Assembly (NCBI GenBank): GCA_004764695.1 | Contig: SMSO01000036.1 | Span: 1,570,001 to 1,634,000 of the forward strand | Reading direction: 5' to 3' | DNA from: Schizochytrium sp. TIO01 | Taxonomy: Eukaryota > Sar > Bigyra > Thraustochytrida > Thraustochytriidae | DNA: 64,000 nucleotides | Shown: piece by piece, positions 40,201-51,900 of the stretch | Layout of the letters: every line of letters starts with the position of its first letter | Numbering within the stretch: position 1 is the stretch's first letter | The notes under the pieces: model-generated | Told to the model about the DNA's origin: nothing | The model's input: the letters and a program-made list of their open reading frames with translations, nothing else | The model's database searches: none | Position numbers and translations under genes: made by a program

Positions 40201-42302
40201 TGGAAACCTCCGTCGCCAGCGAGTGTCTTGGCAAGGCTTTCTGAGCTGACGTCAATTGCAGCAGAGCAGCGCAGTTATCGCTTCAGGAAGAGCATCCCTA
40301 GGTGCTTGAATGCCGTATCGAGACAATGTCAGGATAACTAATAATAGAGAATCTGAACATCACAGGGTGAAGCAGCGAAAGCCTTCCGAATTGCATATGT
40401 GTGTCGCATTCTACAGGGCTTAGGCTCTAATTTATCATGCACAGCAGCACCAGCAGACAATCCTGGGAGTTGAAATGTGGCTCACAACTTCTTCTGCTAG
40501 CAAGTTAAAATCAATGAAGGAAGGAATTGATCATGACGACAGATAGATGTTGAATGGTAGATAGAGGTCAGGACAAGAACCAGCACGGAAACCGAATTCT
40601 GTTTCAATGTTGCTAACTCTGCTTTTGTATAAATAAATTAATGCTCGTAGTTATGAAGACTACAATAATCGTATAAAGAGAAGCTCTTCGCAGCGAGTCT
40701 TCCTACGCCACTTCGTTTCCTCGAAACGGTCGTTCAACTACAATTACCTCTTTTAAATAGCAGCTGCAATAGCTTCGTCGTTTCCTCTTTCTCAGGTCAC
40801 TACTAGTACTTAATCGAATAGGGAAAGCTCTCAAAAAGAAAGTTTTGTTAATTTATTTTATTTTACATAAGAAGTTTATTTTGGGCCTAGAGAGTTCGTA
40901 GGTGATAGGCAGGTACTAGGCCTTAATTTTGTTTTAATTAAAAAAACAAAACAAAAAGGGGTCTTTCATCAAGTATGCCTGAAGACCATTTAGGTATTCC
41001 ATAGTAGCGAAAATTTGAAGAACCCCAAAGAAAGGACGAAACGAATGCTATTAGTTAGTTGCGCGGAAGTCAGTCTCGCCGACGCTGTGTGGAGCAATTA
41101 ACATCTAGTACTGCACAAGAGTTATATTATCATCTGTTGGCTGCTTATCCCTTAGTCTGCTATCGAGCGAGCGAAATCTGCACTAATGGGATGATCAAAA
41201 TAAATAAAATAAAGATCTCTAGGTGTATTTTCCGTAGATCCTTCAGATTGTAGTTCTTTGTGCAATCTATTAGAAAGAAAAATGAACTCACGCGCTGTCC
41301 CTAAATTTATCACACACAAAAAATGAATTCTGATTTGCGTACTAGCCATTTGTTCCTGCATTGTAAAGCTTCAAACAAGGAAAAGCTTATTAGCCTATGT
41401 TTTATTGGTTCGCTCATTGCGCTAAAAAAGTAAATATCTTGCCAATGTCAACTTTAAGTTTCGCTCCTTCTTGTATTTATCCCATTTACCAGCAGCGGGC
41501 CCAGGAGGGTCGCCATATTTCATAAATTTCGCATCACTCTTCCTCAACGTGATAAATGGAGGACTCTGTCTACCCTAGTACCCAGACAACGTCTCGAAGA
41601 GCTTGGATTATCTATTTTATTCAATTTTCTGGATGTCACTTAGCGTTTCGTTAACCTCCAGTTTTGCGTTTCATTATCATACGTTACTGTACAATTTCTT
41701 TGAGTCATAGCCTCACCTATCCTACTCTTAACACCCCTAAAATCCTCTTTGGGTTGTTCAACTAGGGTTAGGGCACTCATTCATCCTCATTGTTGAGCCT
41801 CTTACTATTGCGTACCTTTCAGAAGTGGGTTTTTCTTTTTTGTTCTACTTGAGGCACTGCTATACTTCACTTTCCTGCTCTATACTCTACTTACAACTCC
41901 TCTTTCCCTGCTCTCCCTGCTTGCGCTGCCCCCGTAGCACTTTCCTAGCGCCGCTGAGCCTTCTTCTCCGCGCCAAGCGAGTGATTGGTTGGCCATTCAC
42001 TTGAAGGTAACGCGGGGAACCCCTTTTGATCTGAGTCTCTATGACGGAGAGATGAAGGGAAAGAGTGAGTTTGTGAATGCTGTAAAGGGAGATAAGGAGG
42101 AAAGAGCCTGGTAGGAGTGGGTAAGGTTTGTTAGGGGTTTGTGCGGTTTATTGGCTGGTTAGGAGTGTATTAAGGTTGGCTAGGGGAGAAAGCGGAGGCG
42201 TATTTGCGGCAGAGAGCAGCTGGCAGGCAGACAGCAGAAGAGCGTGGAGCAGATCATCGATCGGTCGTGCGAGGGTGCGATTGATAGTGGAGGTTTGGCA
42301 AG

Positions 42303-42680
42303 ATGGTGGTCAAGACCAACGTGTGCGCGTACACTGAGTTCAAGATCTACCCTGGCCACGGCATCAAGTTCGTGCGCAAGGATGGTCAGCCGCTCGACTT
42401 CATCAATTCCAAGGCCAAGTCCCTGTACCACCAGCGCATCAAGCCCAACAAGCTGACCTGGACCACCGGCTGGAGGCGGCTTAACAAGAAGGACAAGCGC
42501 GACGACGGTAAGCGCATCCGCCGGCGGAAGATTGCCGCCAAGCAGAAGCCTTTTGAGGGCATGTCTCTTGACCTTCTCAAGAAGAAGCGTGACCCCAAGG
42601 AGAAGTCCGCTGCCCGCGACGCCGCCGCCAAGGAGGTGCAGGCCCGCCAGAAGATGTCCAAGAAGACCATCAAGAAATAA
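42303..42680 (+). CDS. RPL24: 60S ribosomal protein eL24
   Basis: This is a 125-aa single exon starting at AAGATGGTG. The N-terminal domain has the family hallmarks: FKIYPGHGIKFVRKDG, NSKAKSLYHQR and KLTWTTGWRRLNKK. A basic helical C-terminus follows (KRIRRRKIAAKQKPFEGMSL). The protein sits on the large subunit near an inter-subunit bridge. The zinc-binding cysteines of archaeal and some eukaryotic eL24 are absent (one Cys only), as also in yeast. The product is somewhat shorter than typical 150-160-aa homologues, with a truncated C-terminal tail. Codons are strongly biased to C- or G-ending (AAG, GTC, CGC, ACC), unlike most neighbours, as expected of a highly expressed gene. Inverted CCAAT motifs lie ~150 and ~315 bp upstream. 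Confidence 0.96.
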   Translation: MVVKTNVCAYTEFKIYPGHGIKFVRKDGQPLDFINSKAKSLYHQRIKPNKLTWTTGWRRLNKKDKRDDGKRIRRRKIAAKQKPFEGMSLDLLKKKRDPKEKSAARDAAAKEVQARQKMSKKTIKK

Positions 42681-44952
42681 GTAAGTGATCTTCTTTGATT
42701 TACCTAGTTCGTTCCTTTCTTCGATCGTGATCAGAGCCTGATTCGGCTCGAGACATCTCGCGAGGACAGCTTGTCCGGGTGCATTTAATCATGATTGCGT
42801 GCATCCATTTTTTCTTTCATATGGAGTGAGTTTGTGGCGTACATCATCACTGGCGTACTCACACTGGCGGAATATCGTCGGTGCAAAATATGGAGGAATA
42901 GATGGATGAATGTCTTCATACAGGCACCTATCTTCAACCTCGTGGGCGATCTCGCTCAGATGAGTGTGAGTGAATAAGGTGTTAAGGAGTTACATGAATG
43001 AATGAACGAATGATGCGTGAGCTCCTGCTTGTCTGTATGTCATGGAGACGGCCGCGCTCATCGTCGCTCGTGCTGCCTACTTTATTACTCTTGGATGCCG
43101 CTGCAGATGCATTTTGGCACCCTCTATACCCACATGCTTCATCTATATTCTAAGGTCAGCCTTTAACCCCATCCCCCACCTCATATACTTTTTCTTGTTT
43201 CTTTCGTTGACGCGATGCGACTAGTACACCTGTCGCTGATTCTCACAAAATCGAATGCGCTACTATTTTCTTGTGCCTTGAACTTGATACTTAGATTTCT
43301 TTCTCTGATTGCGGGTGTAATTTCCTTCTCGCTTTCCTCAGAGGAGAACTTGACTTGTTTCTTTTATTTGTACAAGGTTTTGTCTTTCTACTTCGAGCAT
43401 ACGTTGTCCTGCTGCTCTGTTATTCCTCTGTCCATTAAACTCATTAGTACATAATAGAGGTACTATATGGCGTCATCAAGTCCTTGCTCGTAAAACAAGT
43501 TTGGGTAGCCAGCACTTGATCCTTTTACATGAAGTAGTACGAGGTACTCTACAATGGAAGGCCTGTACAAGGACAAGTAGGTAGTAAATTGTAAACTAAA
43601 TACATGAAGTATCCATAAACAAAAACCAAACAGAGCTCATCATAGGAAGCTTTTTAATTTGAAGTATTCCATTACATTTACAATAGTTGTATTATATCAA
43701 ATTTTGTAAATCATTCAGGTTAGTGCCTCATTTTATTTCGGACGTTCTTTGAAGCAAGGAAAATCCCCCCAACGAATGCTCCGACCTACTTGCCGTCGTT
43801 GGCGAATGAAATCGTAAGTGATGGACTAGTGCTATCCTCGCCATACTCTTTGAGCTTTAGGTTCACGTTGTTTAGTACATACACGAGTTATCAGAGTGTC
43901 ATCCAGCGCGGAGCTGCCTCTTCAGCTGATAAGAACAAGAAAAACGATATAACAGATTATTAAACGAAATTCTGTATTTGAGACTTTGCTTAAGTATGTA
44001 TCATGATAAATGACTGTAAAGATGATACTGAAGAGTACTTGGGTAAATGTCCTCCTTTCGAGAGGAGTCCCAATGGTAGACTGGCAGACATGGTGGTTTA
44101 CGAACATATTCTAGACGTTCAATCATTCCAAATAAAGTCTGCCGAATTGGAGAGACAGCTTCGTTTCGCAAAAACATCGAGTGTTCTATTCAACAGAAGA
44201 GGAAATTACTATAAATTGCTAAGATCTATTCCAAAGCTTTCCACGAATTCAGAAGAACAGATTATGATTGTTATATGTGATAGCTCATATGTTAAGTTAA
44301 TATATTTAGCATTTCGTGCTTACTTGCTGAAATTATAAAAAAACACCATCCTAGTTTTTGCGTTTGAAATCTCTTTTTTGGTGCTGTGAATTGTAGATTG
44401 TGCTTCCTTTGATTTTATAGTACAGTTCATTGGTGCACTTAGTCAAAATTGGAGTTCGGCTGTCTCGCACGAAATCTTATAGGCTTATTTCAAATGAATA
44501 TGTAATGCATGAATTAGCGAAATATAACGGTTAGCAGTGAGGTGTTTTGTAAGTGCTTGGTTGGGAGGCTACTATGTGTCTTTTCAAATAACGTATTGAT
44601 TGAGACAGTTTTAACACCAAGCTTATGCACCAAAAGGCAATTATCCAACCTACAAGAGGAGAATTTCCTTGCAAGTGGTAGAGCGAAGAAAATAGTCAGA
44701 TAGTCTAATTGAAGGAAAACTGTACTAAGCTATTCCGGCGCTTTGAGATTATCCTGGGTGATAGTAATGCGTTTCTTTAACACACAAAGTGCAGTTTAAC
44801 ATGTCCATTCTAGGATATCGAATTAGGCTGAAGATCACGCAGAGGTTTTAATACATATTTAAATGCCCACACTTGAGGAAAAGATATTAAATAAAAAGTT
44901 TTGCATGTTGACAAGGATGTGACAAATGAAATAGAGGATAATGATGGGTGCT
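42681..44952. other. Intergenic region between eL24 and the RING gene
   Basis: The eL24 3' UTR is followed by AT-rich DNA. Small frames with hydrophobic residues at 42795-43454 lack motifs. One 111-codon ORF is listed separately. No other feature was seen. Confidence 0.45.
44003..44338 (+). CDS. Orphan ORF, 111 aa (weak)
   Basis: An ATG-started frame with mixed composition sits in AT-rich DNA: it starts MINDCKDDTEEYLGKCPP and includes VQSFQIKSAELERQLRFAK. There is no signal peptide, motif or recognised family. Its codon use is not obviously random, but its length is within chance expectation for such DNA. A remnant of a larger gene is possible. Confidence 0.25.
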   Translation: MINDCKDDTEEYLGKCPPFERSPNGRLADMVVYEHILDVQSFQIKSAELERQLRFAKTSSVLFNRRGNYYKLLRSIPKLSTNSEEQIMIVICDSSYVKLIYLAFRAYLLKL

Positions 44953-45967
44953 CTAAGCATCCTGGTTTCTGCGCCGCTCACGTTCGCGTTCTCGTCTTTC
45001 CCGTTGTTCTTGGACGCCTGGATTGTTCCAAGGTGATAATGAGACAAAGAAAAGCCAGACCATCATCACCATCTCACGGAAAGTTGCCCACACTGTTTCG
45101 GGATTTGGAATCCACTGTAAAACCTGATTTGCAAACGAGGTCTCCCAGTTTGCTCTTTCTGCATCGGGGTCATGCCGGGGCGTAGCCATCATTTTATAAA
45201 CTCTATGGTGTGATGTTTGCTGCTTAGTAGGAAGTGACGGATACTTTACGACGAGCTCATTCCAGTCTTTGAGAAGAACACCTCCTTTCCCCATAACTTT
45301 TGCTTTTTGAGGTGAAATATCGAAAACATGATCAATTAGATGCTGGTAAGGTAAACCTCAAGCAGGTATCGTTAGTAGATCAAGGTGACGTCAAAGCTCA
45401 GATTCTAATTATCTCCACTTACCTGAACAGATTCTTTGGGTTGCAAAGCTAGACACCAGCGTACTCCAGCGAAATCAAGTTCGACATAGCGATCAAAAGG
45501 TTGAGTGTTATGCTCAGGCTGTGGAGTAGATTGGAGTCTACGAATACGTTGGCGACACAGAGGACAGCGAGCAAGACCTGCTAATCTAAGTTTCCAGACA
45601 TTCTGAACAGCGCAATTGGCTGCATAAAGTTTGATCATTGGGAATTCATTATTCATCAAAGATGGTGAGAATGTCAGTAAGGGTGTGACTATAGTTGTAT
45701 TAAAATTATGCCATACGTACCGCACATGGGGTGATTACAACTGCCCAAGGACGCCACCGGGCGTTGTAAGTCTAACAAGCAAATGCAACATACTTCATGA
45801 TCGTCAGAAGCATCGGACTTGTAAGTACTGGTGAAGTCTGTCCTCGTGTCTGACAACAATATCTTTCTTTGCTCGTTATTGAAAGTGTCACATTCATCTT
45901 CTGGTACCGCTTGGTCCTCATGAATATCCTCTTCTTCCCCAGACGTTGCAACGATGCGCCTTCGCAT
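44953..45967 (-). CDS. RING finger - ubiquitin-like domain - membrane helix protein (three exons)
   Basis: Assembled from splice sites: exon 1 45967-45721 (donor GTACGT), exon 2 45619-45423 (acceptor TATGCAG, donor GTAAGT), exon 3 45342-44953 (acceptor TTACCAG). Introns are 101 and 80 bp, phases match, and the product is 277 aa. The first junction falls inside the RING and restores it exactly: Cys60, Cys63, Cys77, His79, Cys82, Cys85, Cys101, Cys104 (C-x2-C-x13-C-x-H-x2-C-x2-C-x15-C-x2-C, a C3HC4 RING). The second junction joins DFAGVRWCLALQPKESVQ to HLIDHVFDISPQKAKVMGKG, a ubiquitin-like fold pattern at about 125-190. A hydrophobic segment (MVMMVWLFFVSLS) and a very basic Arg/Glu tail close the protein. 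Such proteins are usually membrane-anchored E3 ubiquitin ligases. The partner and target are unknown. Extra 5' exons are possible. Confidence 0.78.
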
Positions 45968-48900
45968 GATAGCAAGCAACAAGTTACAGCTATTCGAGCA
46001 GCTGCAACGTTTGTAAAGTGGCCTGCACAGTATGAAGCTTTAGGCCGATACCGAGGTTTGCCAGGTTCAGGTCCTCGCGTAACTTCTGACAGTGGTCTTG
46101 CTGGATCCGCTTCGTGGAATAGTTGATGAAAAGAAGCGTTACTTACCTAGCTAATAGTAGATGCCTAGTACTCTCCCACTCTCAGCTACTTGCTCGTTCT
46201 GTTCTATTTGTTCTTCTAGAGTGTGCATAAAAGGTAAGAGAAGGGACAGGCATACATGGGTCTTGGTGGTGCTCGGCAAAGTCCTTTGATACCGCAAATG
46301 AGACCGTAAGCGTGCGTTGAGTTGTATTTTAAGGTTCATCCAAGAGCAATTAATTGAAGCGATAAACAAACAAGTGTATAACGTAGAATATTTGTAAGTG
46401 AGCGAGTGAAGGGCTAAGTGGTCGCACGCACGATCACAAAACGTTTATGTTGCGTTCAAGCATCACTCTTGCTGCAAGCACCTGAAGCTGCGAAGGTGGG
46501 TAGTAAAGGAGGCAAAGTTAGCACGGTTGAGGACTGTGAGCGAGATGGGGCTGAGAAAGTGCAATTTCCTTTTCTTGCTTATGATTCTCGATTGTGTTTG
46601 ATGCGTTTTGAGACGTATGGGTGGCGGAGGTGGAAACAATTGATTGCTTTGAAAGGCCAAGCAGCCTCGTTTTCTTTTTTCTTTGCTCATTTTCTCTTTC
46701 AACTACTCTCCACTGATTTACCCCCACACCAAATTAAGCTCAAGATTCATTGTAAGCTTGGTGTATCGTGTCTCTGGGTTTTGCAAAATTGCGAGTGATA
46801 GGTCGTGACTATGAGTAACCACACTCGCTAGTTCGTTTCAAATTTTCTCGTCGTATACTCTCTCCATGAACAGATCGTCAGATAAGATTACGCACACCTT
46901 AGTGCTTTCTAGTCGCAGCATTTTGGGTTATGCAAGATAAAAGAATCCATTAGACTCCTCTGTACGACAAGCAAGTTAATGAGTGATCCTTTGTTCTCTC
47001 GAAAGATACATAAACTTATTGGTATAGTGACGTTACGATTCGACACTCGTCCTATAACTGTTGATAAAATACTGTTGTAGCAAATTTCTGGGCGCACATT
47101 CACAAAGCTTTATGTTATCATTTGACGAGCTTTCTCTCTGTTGCAGGCCTCAATAAGAGCTCAATCATGGAAATTTAGGGTTTTCTCTCTCATAGCATCA
47201 GCCCATCTATCACCTGCGAGGAAAGCATTTCATTTTCTCCCCGCACAGTTTAATTACATGCTTGCGGCTTTGTCTGCCCATAATATCTTTTCGATTTGCC
47301 CACATACCCAATAGTTTAAGAATCAATGCTGGGTTTGTGACAGAGGGCAAGTTTTCCTCTCATTTTTGGGTCCAAACAAGCAGAGCACAAAATGTAGCTA
47401 TGGGACCCCTTCATGACGCATTGAACTGACTCTTTATGCATACGCAGATTACCGTAGGGTCCAGTGGCGGGCGAGCGAGCGAATACCTGTTATGAAGGGA
47501 TAAGCGTGTGAAGCAAGCAGGGCTACCCTTGAGGGCGCAGAAATCGTGCGAAATGTGAAATTAATCTGCTGATCTTTCCTTTCATGCGCAGCTTTGCCCC
47601 AATGATTGTACACTACGGTTCGTTTACCGATAGTTCGGGTCTGGCAGTCGTTTACGACTCATCGTACATGTACCGTTCTTTTCCTACTAGCCCTAATAAG
47701 TAGGTAAGTACACCTTTGCCTCCCTACTAGTAGAGAATGTCAGGGACCAGAACAGCTGATCAGCAGGTCTCTGGCAAACTCTGCTCTAGCCATGCGCCAA
47801 AGGCGCCATGTGCAGTTTTGCCATGGCCCCGTCCTTCAGTATGCTTCGTCGCGCGTTTCTTCGCAGGTTCGCAAAACCCAATCCGGAGGGCTCGGTGGCG
47901 CTCCGTTTGGAGCTCTCTGTAGCGAAGGGGGGACAACTTGAGTCAGGGACACAGCAGAGACAGCTGCTGACCGTAGTCAATCAACTCCTAGAAGAACTGC
48001 TAAGGTTTGGGTTACAAGGGCGCGCCTTTCGAATTAGGCAGTCGAAGCAGGCGCTCGAGCAGCCACTTCCTCCCACAGACTTGCCCTTGTGGGTGGCCGA
48101 TCTCGGGAGAGCTGACTGAGGTGCGTTGCCCATCCATGCTTCAGGCCAGTGCGCCCACTGCACGTACACGCACGGCATCGCCTCGTCTCGTGCATCCTGA
48201 TCGGGAGAGGGAGGTCCAGCTTCGCGGGCCGTCGATGCCCCGGGCCGCGGGCGGACCCAAGTGCAATGTCCGCAGAGGCGGCGCATGGCATGCATGCATG
48301 CGCCGCGCTGTCTCCTCGCTCGCTCGACTCACATTTGGGTTTCTGTGGACAAAGCGCCGCGAATATTACAAAAACGTCGGCTTGAACCGTAATATAGAAA
48401 GAAAGCCATAGAAACGGCCGCCCGCTACCTGGCTAGCTACTGGTATAGCTAGCAGTGCAGCTCCTAGCGCCAGCTAGCTTCGCATACAGTGATCCTTCGA
48501 GCGCCACATTGGCTGGCCCCACGAGCGCACGGAGCGCCGCGAAAAGCACCGAAGACTGAGCACAAGGCGCCGATTGGGGCTTGTGGCGAGCTGCACTGCG
48601 CTGCGTGTTGTTTGGCTGGAGGCTGGCTGACTCTTCTGCACCTGGCTGGCTGGCTGGCTGCCGCCCTCTGTCGCGGGGATTGGGGTGCCGTGGAGGGCAG
48701 GCAAGCTTGCTTCTGCAGCTGTCCTGGGCAGCAGCAGCGATCGATGGCCTCGAGGTCGCTGGTCGCGGTTTCTTGTGACGAGGACTGGGGCCGGTTCGAA
48801 GAACGCGGAGGTGTGCGAAGCAGTGTGGACAGTCAGTCCTTCAGAGAGCTCGCTAGGGACCCGGGGCGATCGCACGGAGTCGGCGAGGAAAGGAACGCGC

Positions 48901-51900
48901 GAAGAAAAGTCTTTGGCGCCACGACTTGAGAGCGAACTTCGAGTTCGTTTGTGCCACAGTGAACGGTGGTACCCACGGCTTTTCAGGCAGGCGCTTTTCA
49001 GGCGCTTTTCAGGCGCGTTTCAGGCGAGGGGCTCTTGCTTCAAGCCGGGGCAAGCACGCTAACCTGCAAAGGGCAGACGTGATGCGGCGGCAGGAGCCAC
49101 ACGTCGTGGCCACTCACTGTAATAACGAGCATGGACGAGGGCTCAACGAACGTGCTCCGGAGTCCGCCGGTTCTTCAGATACACAGGCCTCGGGCGTGGT
49201 TTTGGGCGGCTGATGCACGGTCGCTCAAACCGGCTCACTGACTCACACTCTCTCACTCTCTCAGCTCAGTCCTTGCTCAGTTATGACGTGGCGGTGTGAA
49301 AGACTTTCGGAGAACCCAAACTCGAACAACAGCCATTGGAAAAAGCAATTTCAAGCTCTCTCTCACTCTCTCTCTGTCAATCGATCAACTCCTAAACAAG
49401 AAGTCGCAGTTCTTTCAAGCAAGAGAAGAAGACGAGAGCCCATTGATGGTACGTAGAGATAGACAGAGTAGAGAGTGGAGAGAGAGAGAAAGAAAGAGTG
49501 TGTGCGCCTCCTCCAGCTAGGAGACACAGCGGCGGTCTTAGAGAGCAACAGAAAAAAGAAGTATTTCAACAGCAGAAGTGCCGAGTGATTGGGTGATTAG
49601 GAGGATATCCTGAAAGATGAGTCGTCAGCTTCGTCGTCCCCAGAGCCTCTCTGTTTCTCGCCAACGTAACGCACGCGCGCAATTCATTCCACTTCATTTC
49701 ATTTCCTCGTCTTTCTGAAATTATTGTTGCTCTCAATTTTTCTGCTTGATGCAGCGTATCTTTGTTCTTTCTTTTCCCCCCCCTGCTTTTTCAGGATAAA
49801 AATAAAACTCGTGTACATAGGGCTGTAGTAGGGCACTCAGTTGGTAGGTACCACCTTAAATCTATAGTAACTTGGGTAAAAACTTGAACTCAAGCCACAA
49901 CAAAGAGAAAAACTTACTACCTCTGACTAATGAGAGTGCTACCGTATATAGCTAGCTGCTCCAGGTTGAGATCTTGCTACGGCTGATGCACATGCTAATG
50001 CCTACGTAGTACGCGGTAGGTAGGTAATGCCGTGACTGGGAGCATGACGCTTATTCGGGTAAAATCACCTATGAAACTCTACGGAAAGTACTAATGAGGA
50101 GTTAAGCTAAAGAGCGGCTGACAATTGTAGCTGGAGCTAGGAAATACTCAATAACATAGTTTTGTGAGCTATTTCTGCGAAGTAGTTTGCTAGTTAGCAC
50201 CAACAATCCGTACTCGATACCCCCCACCCCTTTCCAGGAGAACCGAGTGTACCGTATCTTCTGCAATAAGCCTCACCCGCGAGAGGGTTAGATAGTGAGT
50301 GTTTCAGGGCTAGATCCACTGCTGACTGCCACATTTTATTTCTAAAGATACTGGCACACCTACGTAGCTAGCTAGCTAAGTACCTACCTTCAAAAACGGG
50401 AAGTTTGACAACCACAGGCCACAGGAACTCGAAGGGATGTCTCAAAAACCATAGTCATGATAACCACGATTGACAGCAGCACCATCAATTTGTTTCATGG
50501 GCCACTGGCGATCACGATGTTGAATGCATTTTGATGATGGTTATGGATCACGAAAACAAAGTGGAAGAAAGTATGAAAATATACGTATACTATCTGTATC
50601 TAGCTAGTCACTATCAAACACTACGTAGCTAGCAGGTAAGTAGCAATATAGGTTGCTTGCTAACGAATTCAAGGGTTCGCAGGAATGCGCGGTGTCCGGT
50701 ATGAACGGGCGAGTAGCGGAGGAAAATAATCTGAGCGGTTGTGGGCCTCGCTTTATGAGAGCAGATAAAGGAATGGTTTGTACCCCCCCCTTCCGCACTG
50801 TCGATGTATGGTTAAGAGGGTGGAGAGGGGAACACGAGGGAACTTTTTGGTGAGTGATATTTTCTTCATTATCATTTTCTCTCTCTAGCTAGCTATAGTC
50901 AGAGCAAAGCTGAGCCCTTGGAATATGGAAGAAGAGCTCTGCTACTTATCGGAAGTGTTTCATCATGAAGCACTTTAGAGGTTTGTTTGTTCATTTATTT
51001 GTTTAATTGTATGGCTCTTCCTTCTGTGCCCCCCTATTTTCGCTCTGGTCCGGGTTCCTAGCTTCCAACGACCTTTCTTCTCGAAGAACCGGACGATCGT
51101 CCAGAGGGCAAAAGAGCACTCCGAGGAGTCGTGGAAATGACAGACAGGCCAGGTACTACTAGATACTAGCTAATAGATACTATCAGCTGCCCTGAGCAGA
51201 GAAAACTCGGGGAATTCTCTTCCTTTAAGTTCTGAGGAGCCAAAGAACGGCCGTCTCTGATCCTAACTAGTCCTATCGCCATGGAAAAAGAAAGAAAGGA
51301 ATGCTCTCAACAAAATAATCCGAAATTTCGATGGCCGCCGCGAGGATAATGGAGCTTAGAACTCCCCAAAGATCCTGCAGTCCTACTGTTAACAATATCT
51401 GGCGCTGTAGTATAAAACCCGCTCTCTGTGGAACTCCAGTAGGTAGTAGCCAATACTAGTCATGGTGGTAGATTTGGCTGCCCACTGCAGGGGACTGTGG
51501 GGAGTAGTCCCCAGGTTTGAAAAGCTGTTGAGATTTCGAGTTTTCTGACTCTTTGGTAAAATTTGAAATTACGTGCCGCTCGGGCGACCTCGCAGACGGT
51601 AGCGAGGCAATCACTATCGTCGAGACGTCAGATGCCACTCGCGAGAGTCAGGTTCGTCTTATTTCTACTTTTTGCTTCGTCACTGGCGGGAGAGCAGCTT
51701 TGGCAGCAGCAGGGGTCAGCGGCGGGAAGTCTTAATTCCCTCGCAAATTCGAGCTCGCAAGCACGTGAAGGCGCATTTGCTTCATCCATCGCGATGCATT
51801 TCGGTTTGCATTGCATTCAAAGCTGGGACTTGCGAAGATAAGATGGAAAGGGCCATTTTGAACGGGCCGCGTCCAAAACCTTGCAAGGATAAGCAATTAA

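Larger units (their letters stand above)
36484..42302. other. Long intergenic region (5.8 kb) between the MAP kinase and eL24 genes
   Basis: The two flanking genes diverge. The first ~570 bp contain no ATG on the kinase strand and look like its leader. Beyond that the DNA is AT-rich with short frames on both strands, none convincing. It contains a (CTG)n run, a (TTTG)n run and many short GTAC/CTAG palindromes. The last few hundred bases hold the eL24 promoter, with ATTGG (inverted CCAAT) at 41984 and again near 42149, and no plus-strand ATG for roughly 220 bp before the eL24 start. Confidence 0.5.

Noticed and set aside
48489-48929. 146-codon plus-strand frame with Cys and Trp
   Set aside because: GC-rich DNA opens several frames on both strands here; no domain or conserved pattern is visible.
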